Shown piece after piece: positions 10,974 to 23,124 of a DNA stretch of 64,000 nucleotides. The stretch's first letter is position 1; every line of letters begins with the position of its first letter. Origin of the DNA: Amborella trichopoda (taxonomy: Eukaryota; Streptophyta; Magnoliopsida; Amborellales; Amborellaceae); assembly GCF_000471905.2 (NCBI RefSeq), contig NW_006498233.1, positions 3,450,698 through 3,514,697 on the forward strand, given 5' to 3'. The notes beneath the pieces were generated by a model. The model was not told the DNA's origin. It was given only the letters and a program-made list of their open reading frames with translations, and searched no databases. The position numbers and the translations under genes were made by a program.

Positions 10974-12839
10974 TGCAGCATGCACGTGTGCGCGAGATTA
11001 CCCCTATATATGATCTAGAGTTATGGTTGCAACCAGTCTAAGTGACCATGGATTCGTCTCTAAAGAGAACTTGTAATTCATAGATTGAGATTATATCTCC
11101 TTACCTATTGGCTGACTTTGGTTGCGCAAATCATGAATCATTGCAATGGTTTGTGGGCTATGAGAACAACTGAGTTAGTTTAAGAAAGTAAGTGTGGATT
11201 ATAGTTCATAGTAGAAGACGAAGTGCTTCATAATTATTAATTCCTAAATCGAGAAGAATCATATTCCCATCAAATTTATTTGGTTTTATTTATTTTGATG
11301 ATAATTGATTTTTAAAATGATTATTTAAAATTTTTTAGTCTCCGAATAATTTATTTTTGCAAATGAATTTATAAAATATAAAATATTGAATTTTTAGTAT
11401 TCAAATAATCAAAGAAAATAAAGTTTATTTCTCAAATACTAAAAATCATTTTTCTTATTTTAAAAATAAATATGATAGATGAAGGCCCATGGGACCCATC
11501 ATGACCCAATTGGGATGTGCATGGGGCCCACTATGCACATAATATAGATCATGTCTTGTTGAGAAAGTCAATTAAAACATAATATGCTCTATGAGTCTTA
11601 AGAGATTCGGATTTCTAAAACTCAAGGTCGTGTCTTTGCACGTAAAGAGGTGGAAGCTGAGGCCTCAACTTCGGTGATCAAGAGGAACGCTTTTGATCTG
11701 TGGTGTAGAAACTAGAATTTTCATTTATCCTAATTCTTCTCACTCTTTTATAGCACCAACTTTTAGATGTCACTCAAATATTGAGTCTGCACCTCTTCAT
11801 CATGCTTTGGTAGTGAGCACATCCATTGGGGGACTCTCTAGTGACTGACATAGTGTTTATCTCTCTCTCTAAAGTCTCTAAGGTGGCATGCGACCTCTAG
11901 GAAATTCTTCTCTCTCTCTCTCTAAGGTCACATCTCTCTAAAGAGAGATAAGGGACATGCCCCCATAAGAGACAATAGGAGGGGGGGGCATGCCACATTC
12001 ATAAAATTAGCAAAGGCATTGTGCCATGGGTGTGGTTTGCATAGAGCCGAGGCTCTAATCCATCAAATTCGAGCCCACCTTCAAATAGTATCGAAAAATA
12101 TGGTTTTAATATTGGAAATCTTTGTGATAGCTTTAAAATATATTTTTATCTTTAATTATAAAATTAAAGCTTAAAAATAGTGTAGATCAAGCTGATCTAT
12201 GAACACTTGAAAATGTTGAATATTGACGGTCCAAAAATATTTTACAAGATACATTATTTCCAAAACTCGAAATATATATTTTACTCATGTCCATACATCT
12301 TGATGTCGAGATGATCAATTTGATGATATTTAGGCATAAAAAAAACCTCTTTTAATAAAATATTTGAGGAGGGCACCAATTTGATGGTTTAGAGCCTCGG
12401 CTCTGTATAAACTTTTCCCTTGTGCCCTTGGCTGGATCAAATAATGTTTGCTATCATATTTTTGTGAAGGGGTTTAGCCAGGGCTTTTTCATATTTGGAA
12501 GCTCTGAGATTGACTAATGATCACGTGTGTCATTGGAGGAGGAGACCCAGTGTAGACTGTATTAAATCCGGTTAGGTAATCTTTCGGCATCATGCTTTAT
12601 AATTTACAGTATTTTATTTTTTATTTCTACAAAGCATTGTATTAGTTTTATTCATTGAATAAAAGAAGTTGTGATTAGTCGCAGCAAATGAAAGAATTTT
12701 CTTTTGGTTATTTACTTGTTTATTTTAAGTTGAATTTATTGTAATTGGATATCGATGTGAAAAAAATAATAAATAATAAATAAATAAATAAAAAATAAAA
12801 ACTATATATATTGTGCTAGATCACTTTGTCCAACTTTGA
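10974..12839 (+). repeat. Right LTR of the LARD-like element, interrupted by a MITE
   Basis: This aligns with 5,563-7,098 once the 401 bases due to the nested MITE and its duplicated target are removed. The end, near ACTTTGA at 12,839, aligns to ATTTTCA of the left LTR, so the terminal CA is mutated. Confidence 0.8.
12028..12419. mobile_element. Mutator-like MITE with 9 bp target duplication, nested in the right LTR
   Basis: The insertion is absent from the left LTR, which runs straight through GGCATTGATGCCTTGG. It is bounded by TTGTGCCAT (12,019-12,027) and TTGTGCCCT (12,420-12,428), a 9 bp duplication with one mismatch, typical of Mutator-like elements. Terminal inverted repeats begin with GGG and contain AGAGCCGAGGCTCTAA, then CCATCAAATT. 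The AGAGCC-GA-GGCTCT block is itself a small palindrome present at both ends. The 392 bp interior is AT-rich and non-coding. Confidence 0.85.
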
Positions 12840-13340
12840 GTCGTTGTCCACCAACGTTTCAGACGCTCAGCCATACATATTCATATTTCGTTGGTCGTGG
12901 CCTCGTTCCACTCTCATTAGAGAGAAAAAATCTCGGGTCCGGTCTTGTCAATGGAAGTTAGAAAATTAAGGTGTGAGCTTGTCTTTTAGATAAAAATCAA
13001 GCGTATGGCTCTATCTTCCCTAGAGAGAGAGTAGGGCTCTGTCTTCTAGATAGAATGGGGCGTGGGCCCTGTCCTCTAGAGAGAAACGGAGTTGTGGGCC
13101 TCATTTCTATAAAGAGACGTGGGGCATCAGCCACATATCCTAGTGTGGGTGATGCAAGTGGAATTCACGCAACAAAATTCAAGAGCCTCGTTTAGGGCTT
13201 TAGAGGCCCTTTCAGCCCCTTTTGATGGCAAAAACTGACAAAATGAGTTGAATGTTTCTGGTTCTTACTTGTTTCAAGCGCCATCTTAGAGCAATTCCCA
13301 GATGGATGGTTTGAAATATCGTGTTGTGTAATTTCAAAAC
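12840..13340. other. Unassigned flank with imperfect short repeats
   Basis: Between 12,920 and 13,140 phrases like GGGC[T/C][C/T]TGTC[T/C]TCTAGA recur three or four times at about 60 base spacing, next to AGAGAG runs. I see no gene. It may be remains of another LTR. Confidence 0.4.
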
Positions 13341-13750
13341 GGAAAGGTTTCTATATTTTTCCTACAGCATAGAAGATCTATGTTTTTCTTACTATTCAGC
13401 CGTTCAAGTTTGAACAAGAGAGTCACTCACCGTTTGATCTTAGAGCCGATATCTCAAAGTATTTTATTTTTAGTTTTTTTTTATACAAATTGTATGAATA
13501 TGAAATTTGGTACATAGCATCTTTTCATTGGGGCGCACCAATAAAAAATATTAAAAATAAATTTTTGCTAGTGCGAGTTTAATATAGGATTGGATATCTA
13601 AAATTTGGTGTAAAAAAAATTTCTAGAAAAAAAATTAAAAATAAAATAGTGTAGAGATGTGATAATGTGATTGGGGCAATCTTAGCCCTCCATTCAAAAT
13701 AAGGGAAGTATATAAGTTTTATGCAGTAGAAGAAGCATATAAAGCTTGCC
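13341..13750. mobile_element. Mutator-like MITE, family 2, copy 1
   Basis: The interior matches the MITE at 49,851-50,365 in order: CATAGAAGATCTATG, CACTCACCGTTTGATCTT, ATATCTCAAAGTATTTTATT, AATTTGGTAC, CTAGTGCGAGTTTAATA, and ATTGGGG[C/G]AATCTTAGCC. The ends, GGAAAGGTTTCTATAT and the inverted GGCAAGCTTTATAT, form the terminal repeats. Flanks ATTTCAAAA and ATTTAATTT agree at six of nine places, so the target duplication is doubtful. It is non-coding. Confidence 0.75.
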
Positions 13751-13944
13751 ATTTAATTTTAATTTTTTTTTTGTTAAAATCAATATGAGGTACTATGTCA
13801 AACGTTTCTGCCTGTTTTTAAATAATCTCTAAAAATGTTCTCCAAAACAAAGAAGTTGGAGGGTTCGCCTGTGACTGTTTAACCGAGAAGTAGCCTAGCA
13901 CAAGGAGATGAGGATATACTAATGTTAATGAAAGTTCGAATCAA

Positions 13945-14290
13945 AGTTCCTACATTAAACTCGCACTAACGAAAAATATAAAAAATATATATTTTCAATA
14001 AAATAAATTGACCAAAATACTTCTGAAAGTATCAATGAGTATTTTGGTCATTATTTTTTATCGAAAAATTATTGTTATTATTTTTTATAGGTGTGCCCCA
14101 ATGGGAAGATGGCACGTACCATATTTCATATTAAAAAAAAAATTGTATTAAAAAAATTAAAAATAAAATACTTGAAGACGTCGGATCTAAGATCAAACGG
14201 TGAATGACTTTCTTAATAAAAAATGGTCGGCTGGATAGTAGAAAGAACATAGAACTTCTATGTTGTAGGGGTAACATAGAGAGCTTTCCC
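13945..14290. mobile_element. Mutator-like MITE, family 2, copy 2 (inverted, truncated)
   Basis: This is the same family in the opposite orientation. Read on the minus strand from 14,290 it gives GGGAAAGCTCTCTATG, the CATAGAAGTTCTATG block, AAGTCATTCACCGTTTGATC, and CTAGT/TTAGTGCGAGTTTAATG, then stops near 13,945 with no second terminus. It keeps an inner TTTTGGTCA palindrome also seen in the 49.9 kb copy. Confidence 0.7.
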
Positions 14291-14412
14291 TAATGAAAAT
14301 TAAATTGGGCAAAATTTGTTGCCATAAATCGTTCTATTCAAATTCATATATTCGATTGGAAAGTAATACCCAGGCTAATGAAAAGTAGGCAACAGCTTAT
14401 TATTGCCCTCCA

Positions 14413-14663
14413 GCATTAGTGGTTAAGGGCCGCGAAAGCTGAGGAAATTGATAACGGCTAACCATCATTTCAAAGTGTTGGCCGTTAAGGGTCGAAACCC
14501 TACAATTGTTGACCATCGCCTCGAAGCAGTGGCAGTGAAGGTGAAGGGTTAGAAACCAACAATGGCTGACCATCGCTTTGAAGGGTTGGTAGTTAAAGCT
14601 CAGAAGATCAAAGGTGAACAAGTAATGATTGATCATCGCCACAAAGTGTTGGGGATTAAAGGC
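14413..14663. repeat. Minisatellite, about 52-62 bp x 4.3
   Basis: A phrase like GTTGG[C/T][C/A]GTTAA[G/A]G recurs at about 14,418, 14,477, 14,529, 14,585 and 14,647. In between are versions of GACCATCGC[C/T]T[C/T]GAAG. The units are clearly related but diverged. A minus-strand open frame of 80 codons runs through it and repeats accordingly; I treat it as spurious. Confidence 0.65.
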
Positions 14664-17600
14664 TAGGATAGATAACCTGGGTATTCGAATGAATGACCTT
14701 TCACTCTTTTAATTCTGGTAACTTTGGTGTTTTAACTTTTTAATGCCCACCTGTTCCTCAAATAAAATAGTAAGATGAGCAACTGTTGATACCCATCTGA
14801 ATTTTAGGCTCAAGGAATTGCCAGAAACTTGTAACCCTGCTCTATAAGGACCATACTAGCTTAGTACACCAAACCCCGTAGTCTACTATCCTTAGGAAAA
14901 CTATCAAATCCACCCAAATCCATTTAAACCACTCAATCTTATTAGAATTTGTCTAGATCAGTCTAAGTTGATCGAGAACAACTTAGAAATCTCATAGAAT
15001 GATCAATCAAGAATGCCAACATGTGTTGTAATTGGTTAGACCACCACTACTGGATTCAATAGGATTTCGTGCACCAGGTAGGGGCTGATCTAATCTAGTG
15101 ACGCGAAGCATGTCACTGACCTCAATTGGGCCTAGCAAAGCAGTGCATGTTGATGCCCTCTTTGGCCTCCAAAATCTTCTAAATTTTTTTTAAAGGCCCC
15201 CAGATGTTTTAGGGGTCAGATGGGTCGGTTTTGACTGATTCTTGGGGGGATTTTGATTGGATTTAGACCAATTATCCATAGGAATCCTATTCTTAAGCTA
15301 ATTAAAAGACCTAATACCAATTGGGTTAGTGCCTAAATTAAAGCCTATGCAAACTCCCCCTTTTAGCCTCTCATAATTCGCAACAAAAAATCCTTACAAT
15401 TTAGAGACCTTCAAATCCTAGAAAACTAACAAAAAATCTATTGGAAAATATTAACCAAAAATCGAATAGAAATTAAAAAGAAAAAATCCTTCAAAATTAG
15501 ACAAAAAAATCCATTTAGTTAGAAACCCTAGGGGCCCTAGAAATCATAGAGCTAGGGAACCCTGGGTGATCCAACTATAAGCTAATTCTAGGTGATCTAA
15601 CCCTAAGCCAATTATCTACACCCGATTCCCTATAATCTTCAAAACCCTAAATCAAAACTCTCGGATGACCATGCCCTAAATATTTTTCATTCAAACAAAG
15701 CTTTAAGATTGGGGATAAAAACACTTTTAAGTGTTAGTCTAATTCGGGCCACCAACTCCGGGTTCCAGCCAAAGGGTGTTGGATCCCAAGTAAGTTATTT
15801 TTTTAATTAATTTCCAGTTTATTTCCCTTTTTTACTTTCCTGTTTTTTTTCTTTTTATGGATTTTGCATGATTTGAAGCAGGTTCTACCGATGGTTCTCA
15901 AAGAGGGTTGATCTTTCGAATTCAAAATCTATCTTTGAACCATAATTTGCTGGCTATAAATTTTAACCATTTGAAATATAAACTCAACGAGGTTTTCAGA
16001 TTTGGTTGTAAACGAGGGGCCAAAATCAGCGGTTAATTTACTGGGTGAGGCAGGCCATTTGAAGGAATTGGGCTCCATGAGCCACTTCAGGGGAAGCGTG
16101 ATCCCATAAGGGATTGGAGCTCTCCATGTGGTCTAGAACACCAACTCCTATTAGGCTACCGAGCTTCTAAGTTGAATTGAAACTATGTAGATATCAACTC
16201 AAGAAAAGCACATATGGCACCTGAGAGGAAAATGGTCCTTTCATAAAGCTCTTTATTTATTTCTGGGTAGATTGATCTGACGGCACCTGTAGAAACCTTG
16301 TTACTCGCGTTCACTTCCTCTAACATTGGATGGGTCAAAATACCTCTATTTAATTAGTTACAAATGGCTCAACAAGGGGGAAGGAAATAGAGAAAAGTAC
16401 TATATGTCATTTGCATACAAGGAGCTTCTTCTGTTTTCTTTCTTTTGTGTTACACCAGTTGCCTCTCACATTGCTTTTATAGATAATTTGTGAGCTCCTC
16501 CTGTTGTAATTACTAATGTGCCTAGCAATTACAACACTTGTGGAGCAGTGGAATAACATAGTGGTCTTCGGTATAACATAGTGGTTTGGTCTTCGGTAAT
16601 CACTTGTATACTTATCGTACCCCTTTCACGTTATGTTAAAGTGATTAGTGACCTTAGAGGATTATAGTTATTCATTGAGAATATGCAAGGCCACTCTGGT
16701 CCTCATGATACCTATTTTGATTAATTGTGAGTTTAAATAATTTAATGGGGGTATTTGACAAGGTGTACCAATGAAAAATATGGGTTATTCTGAAAAAGTA
16801 TTTCTTGCACCGGAGAGCACTAAGCATTTGTTAAGATGGACACTCCAGAGCATGTCCACATAGCAAAGGGTTTATGTCAAGGTAGGTTAACTGTGTGCAA
16901 ATGAAATCTGGGTTGTACAAGTGCCCTAGCATCGAACTAAGTTATAATTTTGATACTTTGTCTAGATCTTGCACTAGGGTGCCTGGTTTATCCTAAGGAG
17001 TATATTTAAGGAAAGGTTTAATCTTTTTTAGAAGTGGACTAAGGCAGAGTCTAGGAGGTGTCAAAACTTCCACCTAAACATGCATGCATTGCTTTCGAAA
17101 TTTGAAGCCAGGGTTTTGGGCTATCATGGAGACTCTGAGGCTCTTATAAGGGCCGGTCTCCTTGAGTTTAGGTGAAGTCATGGCCCTTGGAACCATACTA
17201 ATAAGGGCTGGTCTCCTTGACTTGGGTGAAGTCAAGGCCCTTTGAACCATACTAATAAAGGCATGGGCTACCTCCTGAGTGCTTCTAATGGCTGAGCTGG
17301 GGAAGGTGACATTCACCTTGTTATGCTTACCCCATTGATCAAGGGCAAGCTCAACATCTTGCTTTAAGAGGTGGCCCTTTCTAACACAGTACCCCCTCTT
17401 GGTTATAGTTGGGTCTTGCTCTTGGTGATTCCTTAAGTGGGCTGAATCCAGGGGTGAGCTCCATAGTGGTGGCAGGCCCTTGTTTAGAGATCTATAGCTT
17501 ATTATTGGTTGACGAGTATGGCACAAGGGTCTCCAACAGGAAAATCTAAATGCAAACATGAGTATTGTTTTTTGTAAATTGTAACTAAAGTTTGATTAAG

Positions 17601-17690
17601 TGGTTAAAGAGTTACAAGAGGAGGCCTCCAGGAAAAGGAAAACATAAAGAAAGTAAGAAGGAAAAGAAAAGTACAACTAGGTTATGAGCT
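14664..17690. other. Unassigned intergenic DNA, probably decayed transposon sequence
   Basis: I see no gene. Short local repeats occur, for example ATAACATAGTGGT...TCTTCGGT twice at 16,551-16,598. The minus-strand frame of 161 codons at 17,559-17,074 owes part of its length to the tandem repeat at 17,146-17,265 and has no domain I recognise. Confidence 0.4.
17146..17265. repeat. Tandem duplication, about 55 bp x 2
   Basis: Copies start with ATAAGGGC[C/T]GGTCTCCTTGA at 17,146 and 17,201, and a fragment (ATAAAGGCATGGG) follows at 17,255. The copies share GGTGAAGTCA[T/A]GGCCCTT and GAACCATACTA. Confidence 0.8.
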
Positions 17691-20600
17691 TGAAGCAACT
17701 TTTGCTAAAGCATCTGCAAATAAATTCCTGTGTGTGTTCATATGTGAAAATATGACCTGTCTCCCCCTTAATTTCGTTTGAATTTCAGACATTGCATTTG
17801 TCCATTTCTAAAGGTTAGAAGTGGGAATGGTGCACTATTTCATGACATTGGAGGAATCTCCTCCAATGATGACCTGGTTGAAAATATCATAGAGGTTTAA
17901 AATTGCGTATTTGAGACTTAAGAGCTTTGCCTCTATCACCTGACAAGGTGGTAGCTGACCTTTTATTGTCCAAATAATTAGGCATTTTTCATCCCTTAGT
18001 ACCTCTCCATATCTTTCCTACATTTCGTTATTTTTGACACTACCATCAAAATTCAATTTCACCCACTATAAAGGAGGGGGATCCAGGTTTCTACCTCTCT
18101 GACCTTCTGTCTCCTGAGGAACAAAAGTGATTGAAGGTCATCTCAAAATCTTCCTTGGGGACATTTTTTAATCCCTCTTGTGCTAGCACCCATGTCATTA
18201 TAGCTCACGTAATGGTTTTCTTTAATGTTTCAAGAGACCTACACCTCTGTTTAATCATTCTAAAATTTCTCTTTTTTCTCAAATGTTCCATAAAACTGCT
18301 CCCACTATCATTTTCCTTCGTGACATAGCTAACTTGGAGAAAGGCATTGAAGATATGGGCACCATCAGCTGATTTATGGATCTGGCATAATCCATGCACA
18401 CTGAATTTTTCGTGACCACAGTTTGTTGCAAAATCACAATGCATGAGAAGGTGATCATTGGAATCAGAAGCCTTCCTATACAAGATGCACGCATTGGCTA
18501 AAATCATTCATCTTTTTTGTAGTGCTCAATGGAAAATGCTTTTCTTGCCAGCCATAGGAATGCCTTAACTCGAAGTGGTACCTTCAAAGCCCACACTTTG
18601 GAGGGTCCGACTTTCTACACAAACTACCTATTATGGCTAAGTAAAACATATAAGGATTTGACCATGAATATTCCTTCTGGCTCCAATTCCCAAATATAAT
18701 TGTCTTCTCTTTCTGGGAAGTAGTAATGTCTACGCATAGTCACAACATCTCTATATATTGCAACACCACATAAGCAGTATTTGTCGGTATATAAGAAATA
18801 CCTCCCACACGGCTTGTGCCCCTCACCAGATGGTACTTCTCTTACTAGGAATGCATTATTGGAAGCAATCCTATAGATTTACAGGAACAAGAGTTTTAGT
18901 GTGGTTGCCGATCCATTTTGTAGTCCAGAATTTTATTTTTCTCCCATCCCCAACTAACATCCCGGTATGCATTAAAAACACAGATCTCACTTTTTGAATG
19001 TCCCTCCAAACTACTGAAGTTCCTCCTTTCTTCACCTTAGTCAGGAATCTTGTTTGATCAGTTCCATACTTATTCTAAAGCACCTGTTTCCATAAGTGTA
19101 GTTTCATTGAACTTAGTCTTCACCACCACTTAGTCATAAGGGCTTCATTGAAGGCCTTAATATTCTGATGCCTAAACCCCTCTTCCTTCTTATACAAACA
19201 TACCTTGGTCCATTTTACAAGGTTATATTTCTTCTTGTCTGGTCCCCAACTCCAAGTCTTCCAAAGATTGCTATAGAGTTTTAAAAAGAGAAAAATAATA
19301 AACTGGAAGATTGGACATTGTTGCCTTAATCTAAGTAGTCCGATCTCCAAATGATAACCTGCTATCCACTAGAGGCAGGCCTAAATATTTAACTAGCAAA
19401 TTATCGAAACCGCATCCCATCCAAGATGCCCAATCCCTTATCACTACTTCATCACAATTAATGCTTTATTTTAGGAAAATTAATCTTATCTCTCAAAATA
19501 AGATCGTAATATTTGAAGAACAACCATAAGTGCTTTACCTGGTCCAGAGAAGCCTTTAGAGAATCAAAGTAAATAATTAGTCCCAAGTTAGAAGCTGGGA
19601 GCCCCTACAAAAGGCCCACTACTTACCACTCCATTCAACATCAAACTAAAGGATTCCCCCACTGAAGTATATAGAAAGGGGAGAGGGGGCCCCCTTGCTT
19701 CAATCCTCGAGGCCTTAAAATAATTAATCACCTTACCATTAATAAGGACTGAGAAATGGGTTGAAGAAAGAGAGCCTTGAATTCATTTGCACCATCTATC
19801 ACCCATAAGCTGAAGAATTCAAACAAGGTAATCCAATTCCACTATGTCATAATCCTTCTCAAAATCTATCGTGAACATCAACCCCCTAAGTCCTTGGCCT
19901 TTAACCAAGCGATTCATTTCTTTGGCTAAAAGTATGTTGTCCATAATTTGACGATCTTTTTATAAATGCTAACTGCGAACCAGTGGCCACCTCATTAATA
20001 CCTTTCTTTAATCTGTTAGCAAGCACCTTAGCTAAGATCTTGTAAACTAAAGAGAGTAGGCTAATTGGTCTGACGCCTTATAATGACATGACACTATTTT
20101 TTGAGGGACTAAGGCTACGAAAGCTGAATTAATGGCCTTCTTAACAATCCCCCTTTGATGAAATTCCGTAATAAAGGCCTCCAAATCATTCTTGATAACA
20201 TCCCAGAATTCCTAGAAAAAGGCAACAGGATAGCCATCAGGTCCCAATGCTTAGTCTCTAGGAAGCTGAAAGATTGATTCTCTGATTTCCTCAATTGCGA
20301 ACTCCCTTTCCTATTCATATGAACTGTATGTAGAAATCATTTGAAAGGAATAATATTAAGGGTGAAGCTTAATCTAGGCTCCTACTGACCAGTGTTTGAA
20401 AAAATCCATAATGGCTCTCTCTTTGACTGGCAAGTCATTGTCTCCAATCCCTGGTAAAGAAAACCTTTTCATGCTATTAGTTCTTGTTCTCAAAGTGGTA
20501 ATTGCATGCAAATATTTGGTATTATTGTCACCTTTCTGAATCCACTTAGGCGTCGATCTTTAGAACAATACGTTTTTTTTCATACTAAGGAGATATCCCA

Positions 20601-21647
20601 ATATTTTCTTCATGTTATCCCTGTCACTTGTTTGTTCTTTGTTTAGATCTCCATTCACCTATTCAAGGATGTTTAGATCTTGTATGTCATTTGTGACTTG
20701 ACTAATTTTATGAGAGAATGGATCAAACCTCTCCTTACTCCATGTTTTGAGTATATATTTCAAACCCTTGAGTTTTTGTGTTATGATATTATCCCTCCAT
20801 CCTGTAACTCGAATGTTTTCCCATTCCATTGATCAATACTCTTATAAGTGCACTATCTTGCAACCACATTAGTTCACATCTAAAAAAGGCGGGCCCAAAT
20901 TCATCTCCTTATGTGTACAACATTATAGGCATGTGATCAAAGGTCCATTGCAAGAGTGCTTTCAAGATTGTTTTAGGAAGACCTTTTTGTCCAGCTTAAT
21001 GTTGCTAGACCTCGATTGATTCTGGACATTTAAAGCATAATAGCCGAGTTATTGGACCATTTGTACGATGCTCCCAACAAATTGAAATCCAATAAATCAT
21101 TTGCTTGGATAAATTTTTCAAGTTTTGTAATGGCTGGACTAATTCGATTAAGGTTATCTTTTTCATGAGGCGATCTGACATGGTTATAATCACCCAAACC
21201 ACACGAAGGCAAATTTATATTTTGGATTAAACTTAATAAAGCAGAAAAAAAGCCTTCTTTAGTAGCATTATCATTAGGTCCATATGAAACAGAAAGCACT
21301 TATTTAAATGAGGGTTCCAGCTCAAAACACATAGACAAAATTATATCAGAAACATTCAAAATGGATCCTGAAAGGACAAGAGGATCTTAGACCGTCCCCA
21401 ATCTACTACTAGAACCTAAAAAATGCAAAATCTAATGGACCTAGTCTCCAAAAAATTTTTAGAAAAGATACATCAGGGGGGGGGGAATCTTCATTTCTTG
21501 CAAAAGGAGGATATGTGACTTAAACTTGTAGACAACCAAATGCAGAGCCGTCCTATTTCTTCTTCCCCCCAATCTCCTAATATGCCATGAGGCAATCTTT
21601 ATTTTGAGTAGTAGTGACCCCTGAGGGGCCTGCATACATGGGATCAA
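17690..21647 (-). pseudogene. LINE ORF2 remnant: endonuclease, reverse transcriptase, zinc-finger, RNase H
   Basis: Read on the minus strand from 21,647, several broken frames line up in the order of a plant L1-type ORF2. The endonuclease starts with a KIASWHIRRLGGRR-like stretch and LLLQEMK near 21,600-21,490 and continues at 21,299-21,030 with YGPND and GDYNHVRSP. The reverse transcriptase follows: LGPDG near 20,245, a LISLLSLVYKILAKVLANR-like block near 20,060, and RGLKQG near 19,710. The FADD catalytic box expected near 19,600 is not intact. A KKKYNLVKWTKVC...KAFNEALMTKW block (19,240-19,125) and a zinc-finger-like HLLMHC (about 18,440) come next. RNase H ends the frame at 18,070-17,690 with FDGS, EAKLL, GGDSSN and FADALAK, so all four acidic catalytic residues are visible. 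Frameshifts and stops throughout make it inactive. Confidence 0.85.
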
Positions 21648-21897
21648 ATGGAAGGCCTTCCATCAGCATTTCCCTTTCTTGAATAAAAAATTATTTGTGC
21701 CTCCTTCTGGTTTCTCCCTTCTTGGCATCTCGTCCTACTCCACAGCTTCCTCCACCACTCTGATAACACCCTTAAACTGAAGTTGCATTGCTTAAATCAC
21801 GTTACGATCTTTTGATCATACCTCCACTCGTTAGATTGACTTACTCAGCACTAGTTTTTTAATCTTGGAGAATATCATTAGCAAAAGAGTCCGAAGT

Positions 21898-22173
21898 TTA
21901 TGTAAACATGACAGGAGCTACGCATGGTGCACTTGCAACAAAAAGGACCTTTTCAATTTTCCATTTAGTGAATGGAATTTTTGAAACACCATCAAGGGAA
22001 TCCAGGTCAACAGGGTTAGAGACCGCCATCCTCTTACCTACCGGTTCAATGATGTGATGCGAGTAGGGCTCATGGCTAAAGACTGCCATCCTCTTTCTTA
22101 TATCTAGAGCTGCATGTCTCGTATCTTTAATGTGCATATGTTGAAAGCCATTCATCAAACTTTCTCTCCAGGA
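21898..22173 (-). pseudogene. LINE ORF1 remnant, downstream part
   Basis: An open stretch of 86 codons read from 22,158, with a few in-frame codons before it, starts SWRESLMNGFQHMH and runs toward the endonuclease. Its place between the DUF4283-like part of ORF1 (23.9-25.2 kb) and ORF2 suggests it belongs to the same LINE. The copia derivative at 22,174-23,942 separates it from the rest. No domain is recognised inside it, so assignment rests on position. Confidence 0.45.
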
Positions 22174-22920
22174 AAGTTATATTGGATTGAGATTGATATC
22201 GATAAGTTTCCTAAAGGAGATAGAAATATATCTCTTGGTTTTTTAGATATATATAACATCTATATATAGATATAAGATGAAAGAGAAATAATACGTGTGC
22301 CCTATTTGGGTCACCATATAGGAAATGTGGTTTCCTTTAGAGAGAGGGGGCCAGGAGCTCCTGTGCATAAGATGCAATGTTTCTTATTAAAGAAAAGAGA
22401 GCTTCCTATGGAGATCTATTCTTAGCAAGAAGAGAGTTTCCTATGGAGAGAAACTTTTAGATGATGCCTCCTGTAAACTCCTGAAGATTGAGAGGTTGGT
22501 TTCTTGTACAAAAGTGGTTCTCATGGAGATTTTGGTGCTTTCCCCTTTAAGTGAGAGAAAGTCTCGGTTACTCTCAAAGTTCTCTTCCTAGACAGTGGTC
22601 TAGTTATGATCTATTCCTAGATAGTGGTCTATATGGAATAGAGATGAGAGATCGACAGTGGTGCCATTAGAGAGAGTAAGTCTAAAAGGTTTTTGCTCGA
22701 TTTGGTTTTGTCGATGGTAGAGAGGTAACTCTATATCTCAAAATCTTTGATGTAATTTTCATTGGTGTAATGGATTTAGTTTGTAGTGCCTGTGGATGTA
22801 GCATTTCTTAGGTGAACCACATAAATCACTATGTTCTTGTGGTATATGTTTCATGTTTTATTTCTCGTACTTTATTTGTCAAAAATCAACCTATTGAATT
22901 TAGAACTTCCGCGCACAACA
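22174..22920 (+). repeat. First LTR (5' truncated) of the deleted copia element
   Basis: It aligns to 23,125-23,942 from GGATTGAGATTG onward. The first bases of the complete LTR (TGTTAGATTTGGTG) are missing. It also lacks about 80 bases around the TATA box that the second LTR keeps. Confidence 0.8.
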
Positions 22921-22922
22921 AG

Positions 22923-22936
22923 TGGTATCAGAACCC
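22923..22936 (+). other. Primer binding site, initiator-Met tRNA
   Basis: TGGTATCAGAACCC begins two bases after the first LTR. The first ten bases match the plant initiator-Met primer site exactly. Confidence 0.9.
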
Positions 22937-23124
22937 GGTTTGGGGCTATTAATATGGCAGTAAAGGTTTCCAATGCAAGGTTCAAGGTGTAGAAATATAA
23001 TGGCAAACACCGTTATTAAGCAATAATGGTGAAGAAATTTACTTGGCAAAAGATGAAGAGTTTATGAAGCTATGCAATGGATGTTAGCATGATGAGTAGG
23101 TGATTTTTATATCAAGATGGAAAT

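Larger units (their letters stand above)
5563..12839 (+). mobile_element. Non-autonomous (non-coding) LTR retrotransposon, LARD-like
   Basis: Two direct copies of a long sequence flank a middle of about 3.9 kb. The left copy runs from about 5,563 to 7,098 and the right from about 10,974 to 12,839, and they share tracts such as AAGTCAATTAAAACATAATAT and CATCTCTCTAAAGAGAGATA in the same order. A site resembling the initiator-Met primer site follows the left copy (7,100). The middle has no gag, protease, reverse transcriptase or integrase that I can recognise, so the element must have depended on enzymes from elsewhere. Its size and empty interior fit the group called LARDs. No target duplication is visible (flank ATAAA versus GTCGT), in keeping with age. 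A related partial copy sits at 62.5-63.55 kb. Confidence 0.8.
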
